In this document: one piece after another, positions 33,207-42,511 of the stretch
Layout: every line of letters begins with the position of its first letter
Numbering within the stretch: the first letter of the stretch is position 1
DNA from: JABHIE01 sp964584805
GTDB taxonomy: Bacteria > Planctomycetota > UBA1135
DNA: 64,000 nucleotides
Direction of reading: 5' to 3'
Assembly (NCBI GenBank): GCA_964584805.1
Contig: CAZPAY010000005.1
Coordinates: forward strand, 62,001 to 126,000
The notes under the pieces: model-generated
What the model was told of the DNA's origin: nothing
What the model saw: only the letters and a program-made list of their open reading frames with translations
Database searches by the model: none
Made by a program: the position numbers and the translations under genes

Positions 33207-34925
33207 ATGAAAATAACACTACAATTCCTCGCCTTCCTTCCCGCTTTTCTTGCACTTGCTGTGGGGTCTTGCTCACAAGAGGCGTCTCCTACCGTGAATG
33301 TCACGGTTGACACGACCGCAGCCGAGTTGGCCGAAGAGCCACAGCTAGAAGTGCCGGCAGCCGAGTCAGCCGAAGAGCCACAGGCGGAAGTGGCGCAAGC
33401 CGAAGGGGCATCCCTCTTTGGTGCACCAAAGAAAACAAAGCCTAAGAAAGTACGCAAGCCGGCTGTTTTAATCGAGGTGAGTCACGAAGAGCAAGTCTCT
33501 CGTGCGTTGCTCCACGGTCGCGGTTCTTCTTTGATTTTCCAACACCTCAAGGAGATGGCTTTTCAGGCAGAGTTGGATCGCCGCCAAATGGCCGGTGAGC
33601 CTTTCGAGCGCGCTATCGTCAAGGATGACGAACTCGATGCAAAGATTGCTGGCACAATGGCCACCTTCGCTGCCAAGAATCCTGGTATTGAGTTTTCTGA
33701 TGCTGTCCAAGCCTCGGGCTACACGATGGAAGCCTATCGGAATGAAATCCGCCGTTCGATGGGCCTTCAGCGCCTATTCTTCCCCAGTGACCCAGCCTTG
33801 TGGCAGCTTGAACTATTGAAGGAAATCTTCGGCACAGGTTCTGAGTCTGCGCCTTACGATGCGTGGGTTTTGCCTACGCATACTGCTATTACGGAGCAGT
33901 TAGCAAAAGGCGAAGTCGTTGAGCCCATGAATGAGCAAAGTCTGCAAATGTTCTTCATGCCCCCGATTTGGCGCTGGATGTTTCATTCGACTGATGTCCG
34001 TTACCCCTTCGATGGCTTGCCCGAAGGCGTGGCTCTTGAGGTAAATGGCGTACAAGCGATGACTGCTGACTTGATGGCTGAATTGTCACCTAATCTATCT
34101 TCTGTGGATCAAAGCAACGCCGAGGCGTGGGTACGCAATATGGAATTGCTTAATGCCGCATTCGCTGAGTCTGGTGCTTTGCTTTCGCCCGAAGCTACGA
34201 TGGTAATCGTCGAGGCAGAGCGAGCCAAATACGAAGGGACCATCATCACTCATGAGCAAATGGTTCTGCAATTTTATGGTTTTCCAAGCATGGAAATGTT
34301 CCACCATTACACGCGAATGCGTGAAAGTTTCCGCACAACTCTGCCTGACGAAATCCCTCTTGCCGAACTTCAAGAGCACCTTAAAGGCCATGGTTCGTAT
34401 TTGACAGCGGGTAAAGTGAATTCTGAAATCATCTTGGTGACAGCCAAGAATTTGATGACTAATAGTTTTGCTCTACAGGGCGATCCATACGCTGAAGCAA
34501 AATCGCGCGCTGAAAAAGTAGGCGCCCTTTTGGCGGAAGAAGGCGCTGATTTTGCTGCCATCCTTCTTGAGCACAGCGATTACCCTGATGTTGTCCCTGG
34601 TCAGAATCCTCAGATTGCACAGCCTCGTAAAGGCCGCTTTGGTTCACAGAGCCGGAATGACTTGCGTGGGTTCTGCGCAGAAAATGATTACTACGACTTC
34701 GTTTTCGGCTCCTCTTTGGCAGATACTGTTTTCAGCCAACAGGAGATTGGCATAGTGTTCGGCCCCATCAAAACACCTTTGGGCTATAGTTTCTATCGCA
34801 CTTTGGGGCACACCGAGGGCGAAAGTGTGCTTGATCTTGAGGGCGACGTGAACCATCGCCTCATGGTGACCGAGGACTATGTGTCGACGAAATTCCTTGC
34901 TTACTTGCGTGGTTTGCAAAACTAA
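33207..34925 (+). CDS. SurA/PrsA-like lipoprotein foldase (parvulin-like)
   Basis: From ATG 33207 the 572-residue protein is a lipoprotein (FLALAVGSC) with a duplicated acidic linker (AELAEEPQLEVPAAE / AAESAEEPQAEV), long helical regions typical of SurA_N domains (LIFQHLKEMAFQAELDRRQ), and a C-terminal region with AKSRAEKVGALLAEEGADFAAILLEHSD and FGPIKTPLGYSFYRTLGHTEGE, which resembles a PpiC rotamase domain. It likely helps fold exported proteins; rotamase activity is inferred. The ABC exporter follows 25 nt later. Confidence 0.7.
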   Translation: MKITLQFLAFLPAFLALAVGSCSQEASPTVNVTVDTTAAELAEEPQLEVPAAESAEEPQAEVAQAEGASLFGAPKKTKPKKVRKPAVLIEVSHEEQVSRALLHGRGSSLIFQHLKEMAFQAELDRRQMAGEPFERAIVKDDELDAKIAGTMATFAAKNPGIEFSDAVQASGYTMEAYRNEIRRSMGLQRLFFPSDPALWQLELLKEIFGTGSESAPYDAWVLPTHTAITEQLAKGEVVEPMNEQSLQMFFMPPIWRWMFHSTDVRYPFDGLPEGVALEVNGVQAMTADLMAELSPNLSSVDQSNAEAWVRNMELLNAAFAESGALLSPEATMVIVEAERAKYEGTIITHEQMVLQFYGFPSMEMFHHYTRMRESFRTTLPDEIPLAELQEHLKGHGSYLTAGKVNSEIILVTAKNLMTNSFALQGDPYAEAKSRAEKVGALLAEEGADFAAILLEHSDYPDVVPGQNPQIAQPRKGRFGSQSRNDLRGFCAENDYYDFVFGSSLADTVFSQQEIGIVFGPIKTPLGYSFYRTLGHTEGESVLDLEGDVNHRLMVTEDYVSTKFLAYLRGLQN

Positions 34926-34950
34926 ATACTCGGGCTGAAGCCCATCAGCT

Positions 34951-36804
34951 TTGTCAAAGCAAACGGATACTAAAACGACTCTGCGCCGCCTGCTCCCTTA
35001 CTTGAAAAAGTATAAGGCTCAGGCGGTTGCGATCGTTTTGTTGGGTGCGCTCTCGGCCGTTGGTTCCAAAATCACGATTGTGCTTTTGAAACCATTGATG
35101 AGTTTGCTCTTTCAGGAGAGCGCGGAAGACCTGAGCGATTCCGTATTGGATGTTTTCGTCCGCGAATCGCTTGACCCTTGGCTGCAGCAGCTAGATTGGT
35201 TTGGCTGGGGTGTTCAGGTTTCATCTGCTGTGGCGCTGATGGGCAGTATGGTGGTCGTTGGCCTCATTTTCTCTGCGACCTATTATTTCTTTCTCATGTT
35301 TTCTCGGATGCTTGGCTTCCGAATGATTACTGACTTGCGGCAAGATTTGGCAGAGCATGTGATGTCGCTTGATATGCGTTATCACTCGGGTCGCAGCATG
35401 GGAGATTTGCTCTCACGCATTACAAATGATGTCGGAATGAGCCTGCGCGTGCTCAGCATTCTCGTCGAGGAATTGATTCAAGACCCATTCCATATCATCG
35501 CGTTGCTTTTTGTTTCCTGGGCCGCCGCGCCGGCAGCGACGCTTGGCATGCTCCTTTTCTTGCCCTTGTTGGCGTGGCCCGTTCTTAAGCTTGGCCCCAA
35601 GGTGCGCAACCGCAGTCGGTTGTCACAGCAATCCTTGGGTGATACAACCCACTCATTGATGCAGATGCTTTCGGGCATTCGAGTCGTGAAGTCTTTTCGC
35701 GCTGAAGCGCGCGAAGCCAAGCGGTATCGTGCGGCAAACGATGAATTCCTTCATCAGACAAAACGCATGGTGCGAGCTCAAGCTTTAACCCTTGGCATAT
35801 CATCCTTTTTGTCGCAGGGGGGGATAGGCTTAATCTTCGGATTAATGGTTCTGGCAAGCGCTTTGTTTACGCCTCTTTTCAGCAGTGCCAGCTCGATGAT
35901 GATCTTTTTGGTCGCGATGGGTTCTCTCTTCGCTCATGTAAAACGGGTGACGCGCGCCATCTCTATTGTTTACTCTTCAAGTGGCGCGGCGATTCGGGTT
36001 TTCGATGTACTCGACATGAAGCCAGAGGTTGTCGATGCGGCACAGGCAGCGGCGTGTCCAATATTGAGCGACGGCATCACTTTTGATGAGGTCGTCTTTG
36101 ATTATGGCGTGGGCGAGGGCCCTGCCGTTCAAGGTGTTTCCTTTGAAGTGAAGCGCGGCGAACGCATTGCCTTTGTGGGTGCGTCTGGCTCGGGTAAAAG
36201 TACCCTTCTTGATTTGGTCGCTCGTTTTTATGACCCCACAGAAGGCCGGGTTTGCGTTGATGGTCAAGACTTATGCAATGTCCATCGCCCCGACTGGCTT
36301 GACCAATTGGCAGTGGTTCAGCAGTCGCCGTTTCTTTTTCAGACAACTTTGCGCGAGAACATTCGCTATGGCCGCCCCGAAGCCAGCGATGAGGAAGTAT
36401 TGCAGGCCGTAAAGCGTGCTCAGTTAGCTGAGTTTGTTAAGGAATTGCCCGAAGGCCTAGACACCCTCGTTGGCGATGATGGCGCCCGCCTTTCGGGTGG
36501 CCAGGCGCAGCGCGTCACTATCGCACGCGCACTACTCAAAGACGCTGAGGTGTTATTGCTCGACGAGGCAACGAGTGCGCTTGATTCAGAAAGCGAAAAG
36601 CGCGTGCAAGAAGCTCTTGAACAACTCATGCAGGGTCGTACGGTTTTTTGCATTGCACACCGTCTGTCGACAATTCGCGGTGCCGACCGCATTTTGGTGC
36701 TTGACCATGGGCGTATCGTTGAAGAGGGCTCTCACGATGCCTTGCTCTCACTAGGTGGCAATTACGCTCAACTCTGGGCGCTGCAATCTGGCGGCGCAAG
36801 CTGA
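34951..36804 (+). CDS. ABC exporter, fused permease and ATPase (MsbA-like)
   Basis: This 617-residue half-transporter has six helices in the first ~330 residues with the coupling segment MGDLLSRITNDVGMSLRVLS, then an ATPase with Walker A GASGSGKST, Q-loop VQQSPFLF, signature LSGGQAQR, Walker B VLLLDEATSALD and H-loop IAHRLST. It probably flips lipid or exports a hydrophobic molecule. The start is TTG (34951), as no ATG lies in the early helices. Its end overlaps the convergent ispDF gene by 37 nt. Confidence 0.92.
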   Translation: MSKQTDTKTTLRRLLPYLKKYKAQAVAIVLLGALSAVGSKITIVLLKPLMSLLFQESAEDLSDSVLDVFVRESLDPWLQQLDWFGWGVQVSSAVALMGSMVVVGLIFSATYYFFLMFSRMLGFRMITDLRQDLAEHVMSLDMRYHSGRSMGDLLSRITNDVGMSLRVLSILVEELIQDPFHIIALLFVSWAAAPAATLGMLLFLPLLAWPVLKLGPKVRNRSRLSQQSLGDTTHSLMQMLSGIRVVKSFRAEAREAKRYRAANDEFLHQTKRMVRAQALTLGISSFLSQGGIGLIFGLMVLASALFTPLFSSASSMMIFLVAMGSLFAHVKRVTRAISIVYSSSGAAIRVFDVLDMKPEVVDAAQAAACPILSDGITFDEVVFDYGVGEGPAVQGVSFEVKRGERIAFVGASGSGKSTLLDLVARFYDPTEGRVCVDGQDLCNVHRPDWLDQLAVVQQSPFLFQTTLRENIRYGRPEASDEEVLQAVKRAQLAEFVKELPEGLDTLVGDDGARLSGGQAQRVTIARALLKDAEVLLLDEATSALDSESEKRVQEALEQLMQGRTVFCIAHRLSTIRGADRILVLDHGRIVEEGSHDALLSLGGNYAQLWALQSGGAS

Positions 36805-37937
36805 GCAAGCGCAGTCGCTTCAACGACTTCCACGCCACCGACATTTTCGGTGGTTTTGCCTTTTAGATTGACGGCATCAGGCGAAATCTGAAGGAGCTCG
36901 GCTAGGCGTGCACGCATTTCTGTGCGGTGGGGGCCAATTTGGGGGCGATCACAAATGAGCACGAGGTCTGCACTTTGCACGACCCACCCGGCACGAAGGG
37001 CTTGCTCCCGCGCGGCCGTTAAAAACATAACCGAATCTGCGCCTTTCCATTGCGGGTCGGTGTCGGGGAAAAGAGTGCCCAAGTCATCCAAGCCTGCGGC
37101 GCCAAGGATGGCATCTGTAAGAGCGTGCAGTGCAACATCTGCATCGGAATGCCCCGCTGGGCCAACGGGGCAATCAATGGTGACTCCTGCAAGTGTGCAA
37201 GTGCGGCCGGCTTCCATGCGATGGCGATCCCAGCCTAGGCCGGTACGGTGCGAACAGGGTTGAATGAGAGCCTCAGCCAAATCCAAATCAGTTGCACGGG
37301 TGATTTTGAAATTATGTTCGCTACATGCCACAAGCTGTGGATGATGCCCGGCTGCCTCTAACAGCATGGCTTCATCTGTAGGAGTTGTATCGGAAGACCA
37401 ACTTTGGAAGGCATTTAAAAGCAAATCGCGCCGACCACCCTGAGGCGTTTGAGCACGCCATAGCTTGTCGCGGTCAATCGTTTGCTCAACTAGGTTGTGT
37501 GGCCCCGCCTTTTTCAATGTGTCGGCAAGTGGAGTTGCAGCGATTGCACAACCCCGTTCGCGAGCGGCTTGTGCAACCGCTTCAATGTCATCGACTGAAA
37601 GTAGTGCGCGTGCGACATCATGCACAAGCAATAGGTCTAAATGACCCCCTGAAGCCTCACATCCCGCACGACTGGAAAGCCAGCGTTCTTTGCCGCCTGC
37701 AACAAGGATGTCAGCGCCGTTTTGAGTTGGGTTAAAGCCCCATTCTGTCATGAGCGTTTGCAAATCAGAGTCATCGATAACGACTACAATTTCACCTACA
37801 GAAGGTGCTTGGCGACAGGTGCGCAAGACGCGGGAAAGCAGCGGCTCGCCCGCCAATTCCAGCAGAGCTTTGTTGCCTCGCCCCAGCCTTTTGCCTTGAC
37901 CGGCGGCGAGCAAGACCATCGTTGTGTCAACGGACAT
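36768..37937 (-). CDS. ispDF: Bifunctional IspD/IspF (MEP isoprenoid pathway)
   Basis: This 389-residue fusion carries out two non-consecutive MEP steps. The IspD part opens with LLAAGQGKRLGRGNKALLELAG (the CTP-binding loop) and has VHDVARALL and AQTPQGGRR. The IspF part from about residue 231 has GLGWDRHRMEAGRTCTLAGV, GPAGHSDADVALHALTDAILGA with the zinc D-x-H and H ligands, LFPDTDPQWKGADS and NLKGKTTENVG. The ATG has TAACCT 6 nt upstream and shares a promoter region with ruvC. Confidence 0.95.
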   Translation of the reverse strand: MSVDTTMVLLAAGQGKRLGRGNKALLELAGEPLLSRVLRTCRQAPSVGEIVVVIDDSDLQTLMTEWGFNPTQNGADILVAGGKERWLSSRAGCEASGGHLDLLLVHDVARALLSVDDIEAVAQAARERGCAIAATPLADTLKKAGPHNLVEQTIDRDKLWRAQTPQGGRRDLLLNAFQSWSSDTTPTDEAMLLEAAGHHPQLVACSEHNFKITRATDLDLAEALIQPCSHRTGLGWDRHRMEAGRTCTLAGVTIDCPVGPAGHSDADVALHALTDAILGAAGLDDLGTLFPDTDPQWKGADSVMFLTAAREQALRAGWVVQSADLVLICDRPQIGPHRTEMRARLAELLQISPDAVNLKGKTTENVGGVEVVEATALAQLAPPDCSAQS

Positions 37938-37959
37938 AGGCAGAGGTTAGCATGAGCGC
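37938..37959. promoter_or_regulatory. Compact bidirectional leaderless promoter (ispDF / ruvC)
   Basis: The 22 nt between start codons hold TAACCT (minus, 37944-37949) and TAGCAT (plus, 37948-37953), each 6 nt from its ATG, sharing the TA step at 37948-37949. The geometry is identical to 17840-17861. Confidence 0.55.
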
Positions 37960-38520
37960 ATGGCGACGGCTCGCATCCTTGGCGTTGACCCCGGCACGCG
38001 CAAAGTGGGCTGGGGCGTTATCGATGTCGATTCTGCTGGCCAAGTGCAACTTGTTGCCACTGGCACTTGGAACCTCGGCGAATCAAAAATTGTAATTGGC
38101 CAGCGGCTATATAAATTGCAAATCGAGCTTGCCGCAGTGATGGCCGAATTCGAACCGACTCATGTTGCCCTTGAATCGGCATTTTTCGGCCAAAATGCAA
38201 AGACCGCACTTCGCATTGGTGAGGCAAGAGGTTTGATTCTAGCTGCTGCAGCCGGTCGCGACCTTCCTCTGGATGAAATACCACCCGCTCTGGTTAAGCG
38301 GCGAGTTGCAGGTGGGGGCGCCGCTTCAAAAGAACAAATCGCCGCCTATGTGTGCGTCCATCTCAATCTGCCGGCGAGCCATTCTTTCGATACCGAAGAT
38401 TCATCTGACGCGTGCGCCGTTGCGCTTTGCATGGCATTCACGCTGGGCAGCGGCCCAACAACGGTCACCCCAAAGTCGAAAAATGGTAGTAAACTTCCTC
38501 CAGGGGCGAGTTTTCAGTAA
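37960..38520 (+). CDS. ruvC: Holliday junction resolvase RuvC
   Basis: This 186-residue RNase-H-fold endonuclease resolves Holliday junctions with RuvAB. Catalytic acids are visible: D10 (GVDPGT), E72 (ALESAFF), and D147/D150 (DSSDACAVAL). The Ser/Gly-rich C-terminal tail is slightly longer than usual. ruvA and ruvB are not in the window. Confidence 0.94.
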   Translation: MATARILGVDPGTRKVGWGVIDVDSAGQVQLVATGTWNLGESKIVIGQRLYKLQIELAAVMAEFEPTHVALESAFFGQNAKTALRIGEARGLILAAAAGRDLPLDEIPPALVKRRVAGGGAASKEQIAAYVCVHLNLPASHSFDTEDSSDACAVALCMAFTLGSGPTTVTPKSKNGSKLPPGASFQ

Positions 38521-38528
38521 AGCGCCCT

Positions 38529-38550
38529 TGGTTTGCGGCTGCGCAAACCA
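38529..38550 (+). other. 9-bp hairpin in the ribosome-binding region
   Basis: TGGTTTGCG (38529-38537) and CGCAAACCA (38542-38550) form a stem with a 4-nt loop between ruvC and the next start at 38557. No U-run follows, so it is more likely to affect translation initiation or RNA stability than termination. Confidence 0.4.
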
Positions 38551-38556
38551 CCCCAC

Positions 38557-39297
38557 ATGAATCCAAGCCATCCGCCCTTTTCGGGGGACGACATCCTCCT
38601 TTGGCTCGCCAAGCACCCTGCTTCGCTTGAGCCTGGTGTCGTATTCGCCGACGATCCTCTTGCTCTCGATGCGGGTTTGTCGATTCCTCTTTGGGGTGCC
38701 GACCCGCTCGGCCGCCCTTGTCTAGTGCTTTGGTTTCAAGACTGGGGCCCTGAGGGATTTGATCTGCTTATGGATTGCGTTGCACGACTTCGTGCAGAAG
38801 GGGAACGCTTGGCTAAAAAATGTGGCCGTCCTCGCGAGCCACGAGTCTTTGTTTTGGCCACAAATTATCCACGCACGGTTTTGCAAAGGTTGTTGTTGCT
38901 CGGTGACGCCTTTCCGTTGCGCGCTTTTTCAGTGGATGCTGACACCACAATCACGCCTCCCGAGCCAACTTTCACGCTTGAGAGTTCTGTGGCTGCGCCG
39001 TCACCTGATAATCTACTCACGGCCTTGGCGGAGCCCAATCGCTCTCACGCCTTGCGTTTGTTGCATTCTGCTGAGGCTCTTCGGCCGGCTGTGCAAATCC
39101 AAGCCGCCGCATGGCCGCTTGTTTTTCGCAGTCAGCATGGTCCATGCGCGTCGCTCTATCTCGATGGTGAACAGCTGGTTTTGGCTTGCCGGGGCTCACT
39201 AGGGGTTGAAAGCTTCTTGCTCGACGAAGATGAGCAGGTCGATCGCGCGATTGATGTATTCATGCGCGAGCAGCGTGATTTAAGAATGACCCCGTAA
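38557..39297 (+). CDS. Conserved-looking protein of unknown function
   Basis: The 246-residue protein is not recognised. It is soluble, with an alternating hydrophobic beta/alpha pattern, for example RPCLVLWFQDWGPEGFDLLMDCVARLRAEG and RVFVLATNYPRTVLQRLLLLGD in the middle, and a final helix EQVDRAIDVFMREQRDL. No metal-binding cluster or signal peptide is present. It lies between ruvC and a helix-hairpin-helix protein, so a DNA-related role is possible but unproved. Confidence 0.6.
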   Translation: MNPSHPPFSGDDILLWLAKHPASLEPGVVFADDPLALDAGLSIPLWGADPLGRPCLVLWFQDWGPEGFDLLMDCVARLRAEGERLAKKCGRPREPRVFVLATNYPRTVLQRLLLLGDAFPLRAFSVDADTTITPPEPTFTLESSVAAPSPDNLLTALAEPNRSHALRLLHSAEALRPAVQIQAAAWPLVFRSQHGPCASLYLDGEQLVLACRGSLGVESFLLDEDEQVDRAIDVFMREQRDLRMTP

Positions 39298-39327
39298 CCT
39301 TCGCCCGACTCGACCGTCTACTTATGT

Positions 39328-39666
39328 ATGGACGCCGACTGCCGAGCCACAATAACGCTTACTTTCCTTTTGTCGATTGCTTGTGCGCAATTGTTGTATC
39401 GTGAATTTCAGCCCCCGTTGCTGGGTTTGGAATCCGGTATTTTCGAAGTTTCTACCCCAGACTTGTCGCTTTGTGGCTGGCGCGAATTTGCCTTACTGCC
39501 GGGCATCGGTGTTGGGCAGGCTAGGCAAATGGTGCTCGAACGAGCGCGACTGGGCATGCCCCTTACGCCGGATCGCTTGATATTGTTGGCAGGTGTGGGC
39601 CCAGCGGGGGCACAAGAAATCAAAGCGTGGCTGAAAGAGTGCGCTTCTGCCGCCTCGGTAGAATAG
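39328..39666 (+). CDS. ComEA-like helix-hairpin-helix protein
   Basis: This 112-residue protein has an N-terminal hydrophobic segment (ITLTFLLSIACAQLL) that anchors or exports it, then two helix-hairpin-helix motifs: LLPGIGVGQARQMVLERAR and LLAGVGPAGAQEIKAWL. This is the ComEA layout; ComEA binds incoming DNA in natural transformation, and dprA is also present in this window. Short size and a single HhH pair leave the assignment at family level. Confidence 0.75.
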   Translation: MDADCRATITLTFLLSIACAQLLYREFQPPLLGLESGIFEVSTPDLSLCGWREFALLPGIGVGQARQMVLERARLGMPLTPDRLILLAGVGPAGAQEIKAWLKECASAASVE

Positions 39667-39670
39667 GCGT
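39659..39670 (+). promoter_or_regulatory. Leaderless-type -10 element for nadC
   Basis: TAGAAT (39659-39664) lies 6 nt before the nadC ATG at 39671 and overlaps the end of the upstream gene. It would allow nadC to be transcribed separately. Confidence 0.4.
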
Positions 39671-40564
39671 ATGACACTCACACTGAGCGCCATTCGAGAG
39701 CAGGTCCAAGCCGCTTTGAGCGAAGATTGCGCATTGAGCGCAAAGGGTGAGCTGCACGATGCCACATCTTTGGCTGTGGTACCCGAATCAGCCCGCGCCA
39801 CAGGGCGGATTGTCGCCCGCGCTTCCGGCGTTTTGTCAGGCTGCGCTTTTGCTGAAGCAGCTTTTCGCCTTTGCGATGCGGATGTCGAGTTGACTTGGTT
39901 GAAAACAGACGGTGATGCCGTCGCCCCCGACGAAGATGTCTTGCACTGCGCGGGCACGGCTCGCGGCTTGCTTGCGGCTGAGCGTACGGCATTGAATTTC
40001 ATGCAGCAATTGGGTGGTGTCGCCACTTTGACAGCTCAGGCCGTTGCCGCAGCGGGCGAGGTGCTTGTCCTAGATACCCGCAAGACTGTGCCGGGTTTAC
40101 GCGATGCGCAAAAAGCGGCGGTCGTCCATGGTGGAGGGGTGAATCATCGCCGTGATTTACATGACCAGCTTTTGCTGAAAGAGAATCACTTTTCGTTGTC
40201 GAGCTTAGATTACGCTGCGACTGTGGCTCGGGCAGTCACTGAGGCCGCTGGCCGCAAAGTCGGGATTGAGGCTGAAACGATCGAGCAAGCCGAGTGGGCG
40301 TTGCAGGCCGGCGCAGATTATGTGATGCTGGATAATTTTCATGGCCATATTTTGGTTGATGCCGTGGCACATCTGCGCGCGCAATTCCCTGATGCCGTCC
40401 TTGAGGCGAGTGGGGGCTATACCGTGGAAACTGTGGCCAAGTTGGTGGGTTCTGGCGTGGCGCGCGTTTCGTTGGGCGCATTTACCCATTCGGCACCTGC
40501 GCTTGACTTGTCGTTTTACCTTACGCCTGTTGTCCCTGGGGGCACGACTCCGCTCCATGCTTAA
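39671..40564 (+). CDS. nadC: Nicotinate-nucleotide pyrophosphorylase (carboxylating)
   Basis: Makes nicotinate mononucleotide from quinolinate and PRPP in NAD synthesis. The 297 residues include ARASGVLSGCAFAEAAF, AERTALNFMQQLGGVATLT, VLDTRKTVPGLRDAQKAAVVHGGG with the substrate-binding RK, LLKENHF, EAETIEQAEWALQAGADYVMLDNF and LEASGGYTVETVAKLVGSGVARVSLGA. The last 8 nt overlap the VanZ-like gene start. Confidence 0.94.
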   Translation: MTLTLSAIREQVQAALSEDCALSAKGELHDATSLAVVPESARATGRIVARASGVLSGCAFAEAAFRLCDADVELTWLKTDGDAVAPDEDVLHCAGTARGLLAAERTALNFMQQLGGVATLTAQAVAAAGEVLVLDTRKTVPGLRDAQKAAVVHGGGVNHRRDLHDQLLLKENHFSLSSLDYAATVARAVTEAAGRKVGIEAETIEQAEWALQAGADYVMLDNFHGHILVDAVAHLRAQFPDAVLEASGGYTVETVAKLVGSGVARVSLGAFTHSAPALDLSFYLTPVVPGGTTPLHA

Positions 40565-41060
40565 ATGGGAGCACTTGTGTCGGTTGCCTGCGAGCATGCG
40601 GGTGTTTTTTGTGGTCGCGACGACGGCGTGCTTCGCGGTTGCAACGATGCACAATGCCGATGCGCTTGAGCCCGGGCCTGCTAGGTCGGCGCTCTATAGT
40701 TATGTTTCGAATTACGCCCACCAGTTATTGTTTTTCGGGATGAGCCTCTCTTGGCTTTTATTGGCTGGCCCCCTTCGCCCCGGTAGGTGGTTACCGCTTG
40801 TTTGCGTTTTGCTGTTCGCACTTTGCTTTGGCTATTTCGACGAGTGGAACCAATCGCTCAGTCCCGCTCGCCTCGCTTCGCTATGGGATATCGTGAGTGA
40901 TCTTTTTGGTGCTGCACTCGGCTGGTCTGTCGCCCGAGCTCTCAATCAAACCCCTAGCGTGATGCGCTGGCGCCACCCCGCCCTTTTGTGGGGCGTTGGC
41001 CTTTTCTGGGGGCTCATCCCCGCAACCGTTGAATACCCTGTTCCGTTCTTGTCGTCATGA
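40557..41060 (+). CDS. VanZ-like membrane protein
   Basis: This 167-residue, four-helix protein starts at the ATG overlapping the nadC stop. The VanZ signature is visible as FGYFDEWNQSLSPARLASLWDIVSDLFGAALG (the D-E-x-x-Q ... R ... D block). VanZ-like proteins are widespread in envelope biology with an unclear biochemical role. It overlaps purB by 4 nt. Confidence 0.82.
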   Translation: MLKWEHLCRLPASMRVFFVVATTACFAVATMHNADALEPGPARSALYSYVSNYAHQLLFFGMSLSWLLLAGPLRPGRWLPLVCVLLFALCFGYFDEWNQSLSPARLASLWDIVSDLFGAALGWSVARALNQTPSVMRWRHPALLWGVGLFWGLIPATVEYPVPFLSS

Positions 41061-42496
41061 CTGACCCCCACGCCACTTACTCATCACCTTTGGCTGCGCG
41101 TTACGCCAGCCCTGAGATGCAGTCGATTTTTTCTTACCGCGCACGCACTTTGGTGTGGCGCGACATGTGGATTGCTCTTGCCGAATGCGAGCGCGAGCTA
41201 GGCCTCGATATTTCCGAGGCGCAGATTGCCGAGCTCAAGGCCGCACGCGATGACATTGATTTCGACCGTGTGGCCGAGCTTGAGCGCGAGTTGCGGCATG
41301 ATGTGATGGCCCATGTGCATGCGTTTGGCGAAAAGGCACCGAGCGCTAAAGGTATCTTGCACTTGGGTGCGACCTCTTGTTTTGTTGCCGACGGTGCGGA
41401 TTTGGTTTCGATGCAGCGCGGGCTTGAGGTTTTGCGCGCCCGGCTAGTTGGCGTGATTCGCGCCTTTGCTGGTTTTTGCAAAGAGCAGCGCGCGCAGGCC
41501 GCTTTGGGTTTTACGCATTTCCAATCGGCTCAACCCACGACCATGGGTAAGCGTGCCACTTTGTGGCTACAGGATTTTTTGCTCGACCTAGAAGAGGTCG
41601 AAGACGCGCTTGCGCGATTACCTTTTCGCGGGGTCAAGGGCACCACGGGCACACAAGCAAGTTTCTTTCAGTTGTTTGATGGCGACCACGCCAAAGTGCG
41701 GCAGCTCGACAAGATGATGACCGAGCGCATGGGATTTAGCCGCACGGTTGCCGTTTGTGGGCAAACCTACCCCCGCAAATGGGATGGCGTCGTCTTGGCC
41801 GCCGTTTCCGGCATTGGCGCATCGGCCGCTAAGTTTGCCGGGGATGTTCGTTTGCTGGCTCATCGTCGTGAGCTCGAAGAGCCATTTGGTAAAAAACAAA
41901 TTGGCTCGTCGGCTATGCCTTATAAGCGCAACCCGATGCGCAGTGAGCGCGTTGGTGCGCTGTCGCGCTATTTGTTGAATCTCGCACCTAATGCGCTCGA
42001 TACAGCCGCAAATCAGTGGCTTGAACGCACGCTAGATGATTCAGCGAATCGTCGCATTGCCATTCCGGAGAGCTTTTTGGCAGCTGACGCAATTTTGCAG
42101 TTGGTGCAAGATGTGGCTTCGGGTTTGGTCGTTTACCCGAAAGTGCTTGAGGGCAATTTGAATCATGAGTTGCCGTTTATGGCGACGGAAACGATTTTGA
42201 TGGCTGCGGTGCAAAAGGGCGGCGATCGCCAAGATTTGCATGAGCGCATTCGCGTGCATAGTCATGAGGCGGCTTATCGACTCAAGGCGGGTGATGGTCA
42301 AAACGATTTGCTTGAGCGGATTAAGGGGGATGCGGCTTTTGCGTCGATCGTGGATGACTTGCCAACCCTACTCAATCCCATGAAATTTGTGGGGCGTGCA
42401 CCTGAGCAGGTAGATGACTTCATGGAAGAGGTCGTCCAGCCGATTCTTGATGCGCGGGCAAGTGTCGAAGTGCCGGCCGGCGAAATTAAAGTTTAA
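41057..42496 (+). CDS. purB: Adenylosuccinate lyase
   Basis: Catalyses two fumarate-releasing steps of purine synthesis. This 479-residue fumarase-superfamily protein has HLGATSCFVADGADL, the TGTQASFFQLF segment, and the family signature GSSAMPYKRNPMRSER (about 285-300). The sequence is of the longer, eukaryote-like ADSL type (opening with a Y-x-S-P-L-A-x-R-Y-A block) rather than the short bacterial PurB type. A strong hairpin follows the stop. Confidence 0.94.
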   Translation: MTDPHATYSSPLAARYASPEMQSIFSYRARTLVWRDMWIALAECERELGLDISEAQIAELKAARDDIDFDRVAELERELRHDVMAHVHAFGEKAPSAKGILHLGATSCFVADGADLVSMQRGLEVLRARLVGVIRAFAGFCKEQRAQAALGFTHFQSAQPTTMGKRATLWLQDFLLDLEEVEDALARLPFRGVKGTTGTQASFFQLFDGDHAKVRQLDKMMTERMGFSRTVAVCGQTYPRKWDGVVLAAVSGIGASAAKFAGDVRLLAHRRELEEPFGKKQIGSSAMPYKRNPMRSERVGALSRYLLNLAPNALDTAANQWLERTLDDSANRRIAIPESFLAADAILQLVQDVASGLVVYPKVLEGNLNHELPFMATETILMAAVQKGGDRQDLHERIRVHSHEAAYRLKAGDGQNDLLERIKGDAAFASIVDDLPTLLNPMKFVGRAPEQVDDFMEEVVQPILDARASVEVPAGEIKV

Positions 42497-42511
42497 GCTT
42501 GGTTCCATGAG

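Noticed and set aside
40341..40556. N-terminal extension of the VanZ-like protein
   Set aside because: This part is nadC read in another frame; the ATG at 40557 overlapping the nadC stop gives a normal VanZ length.
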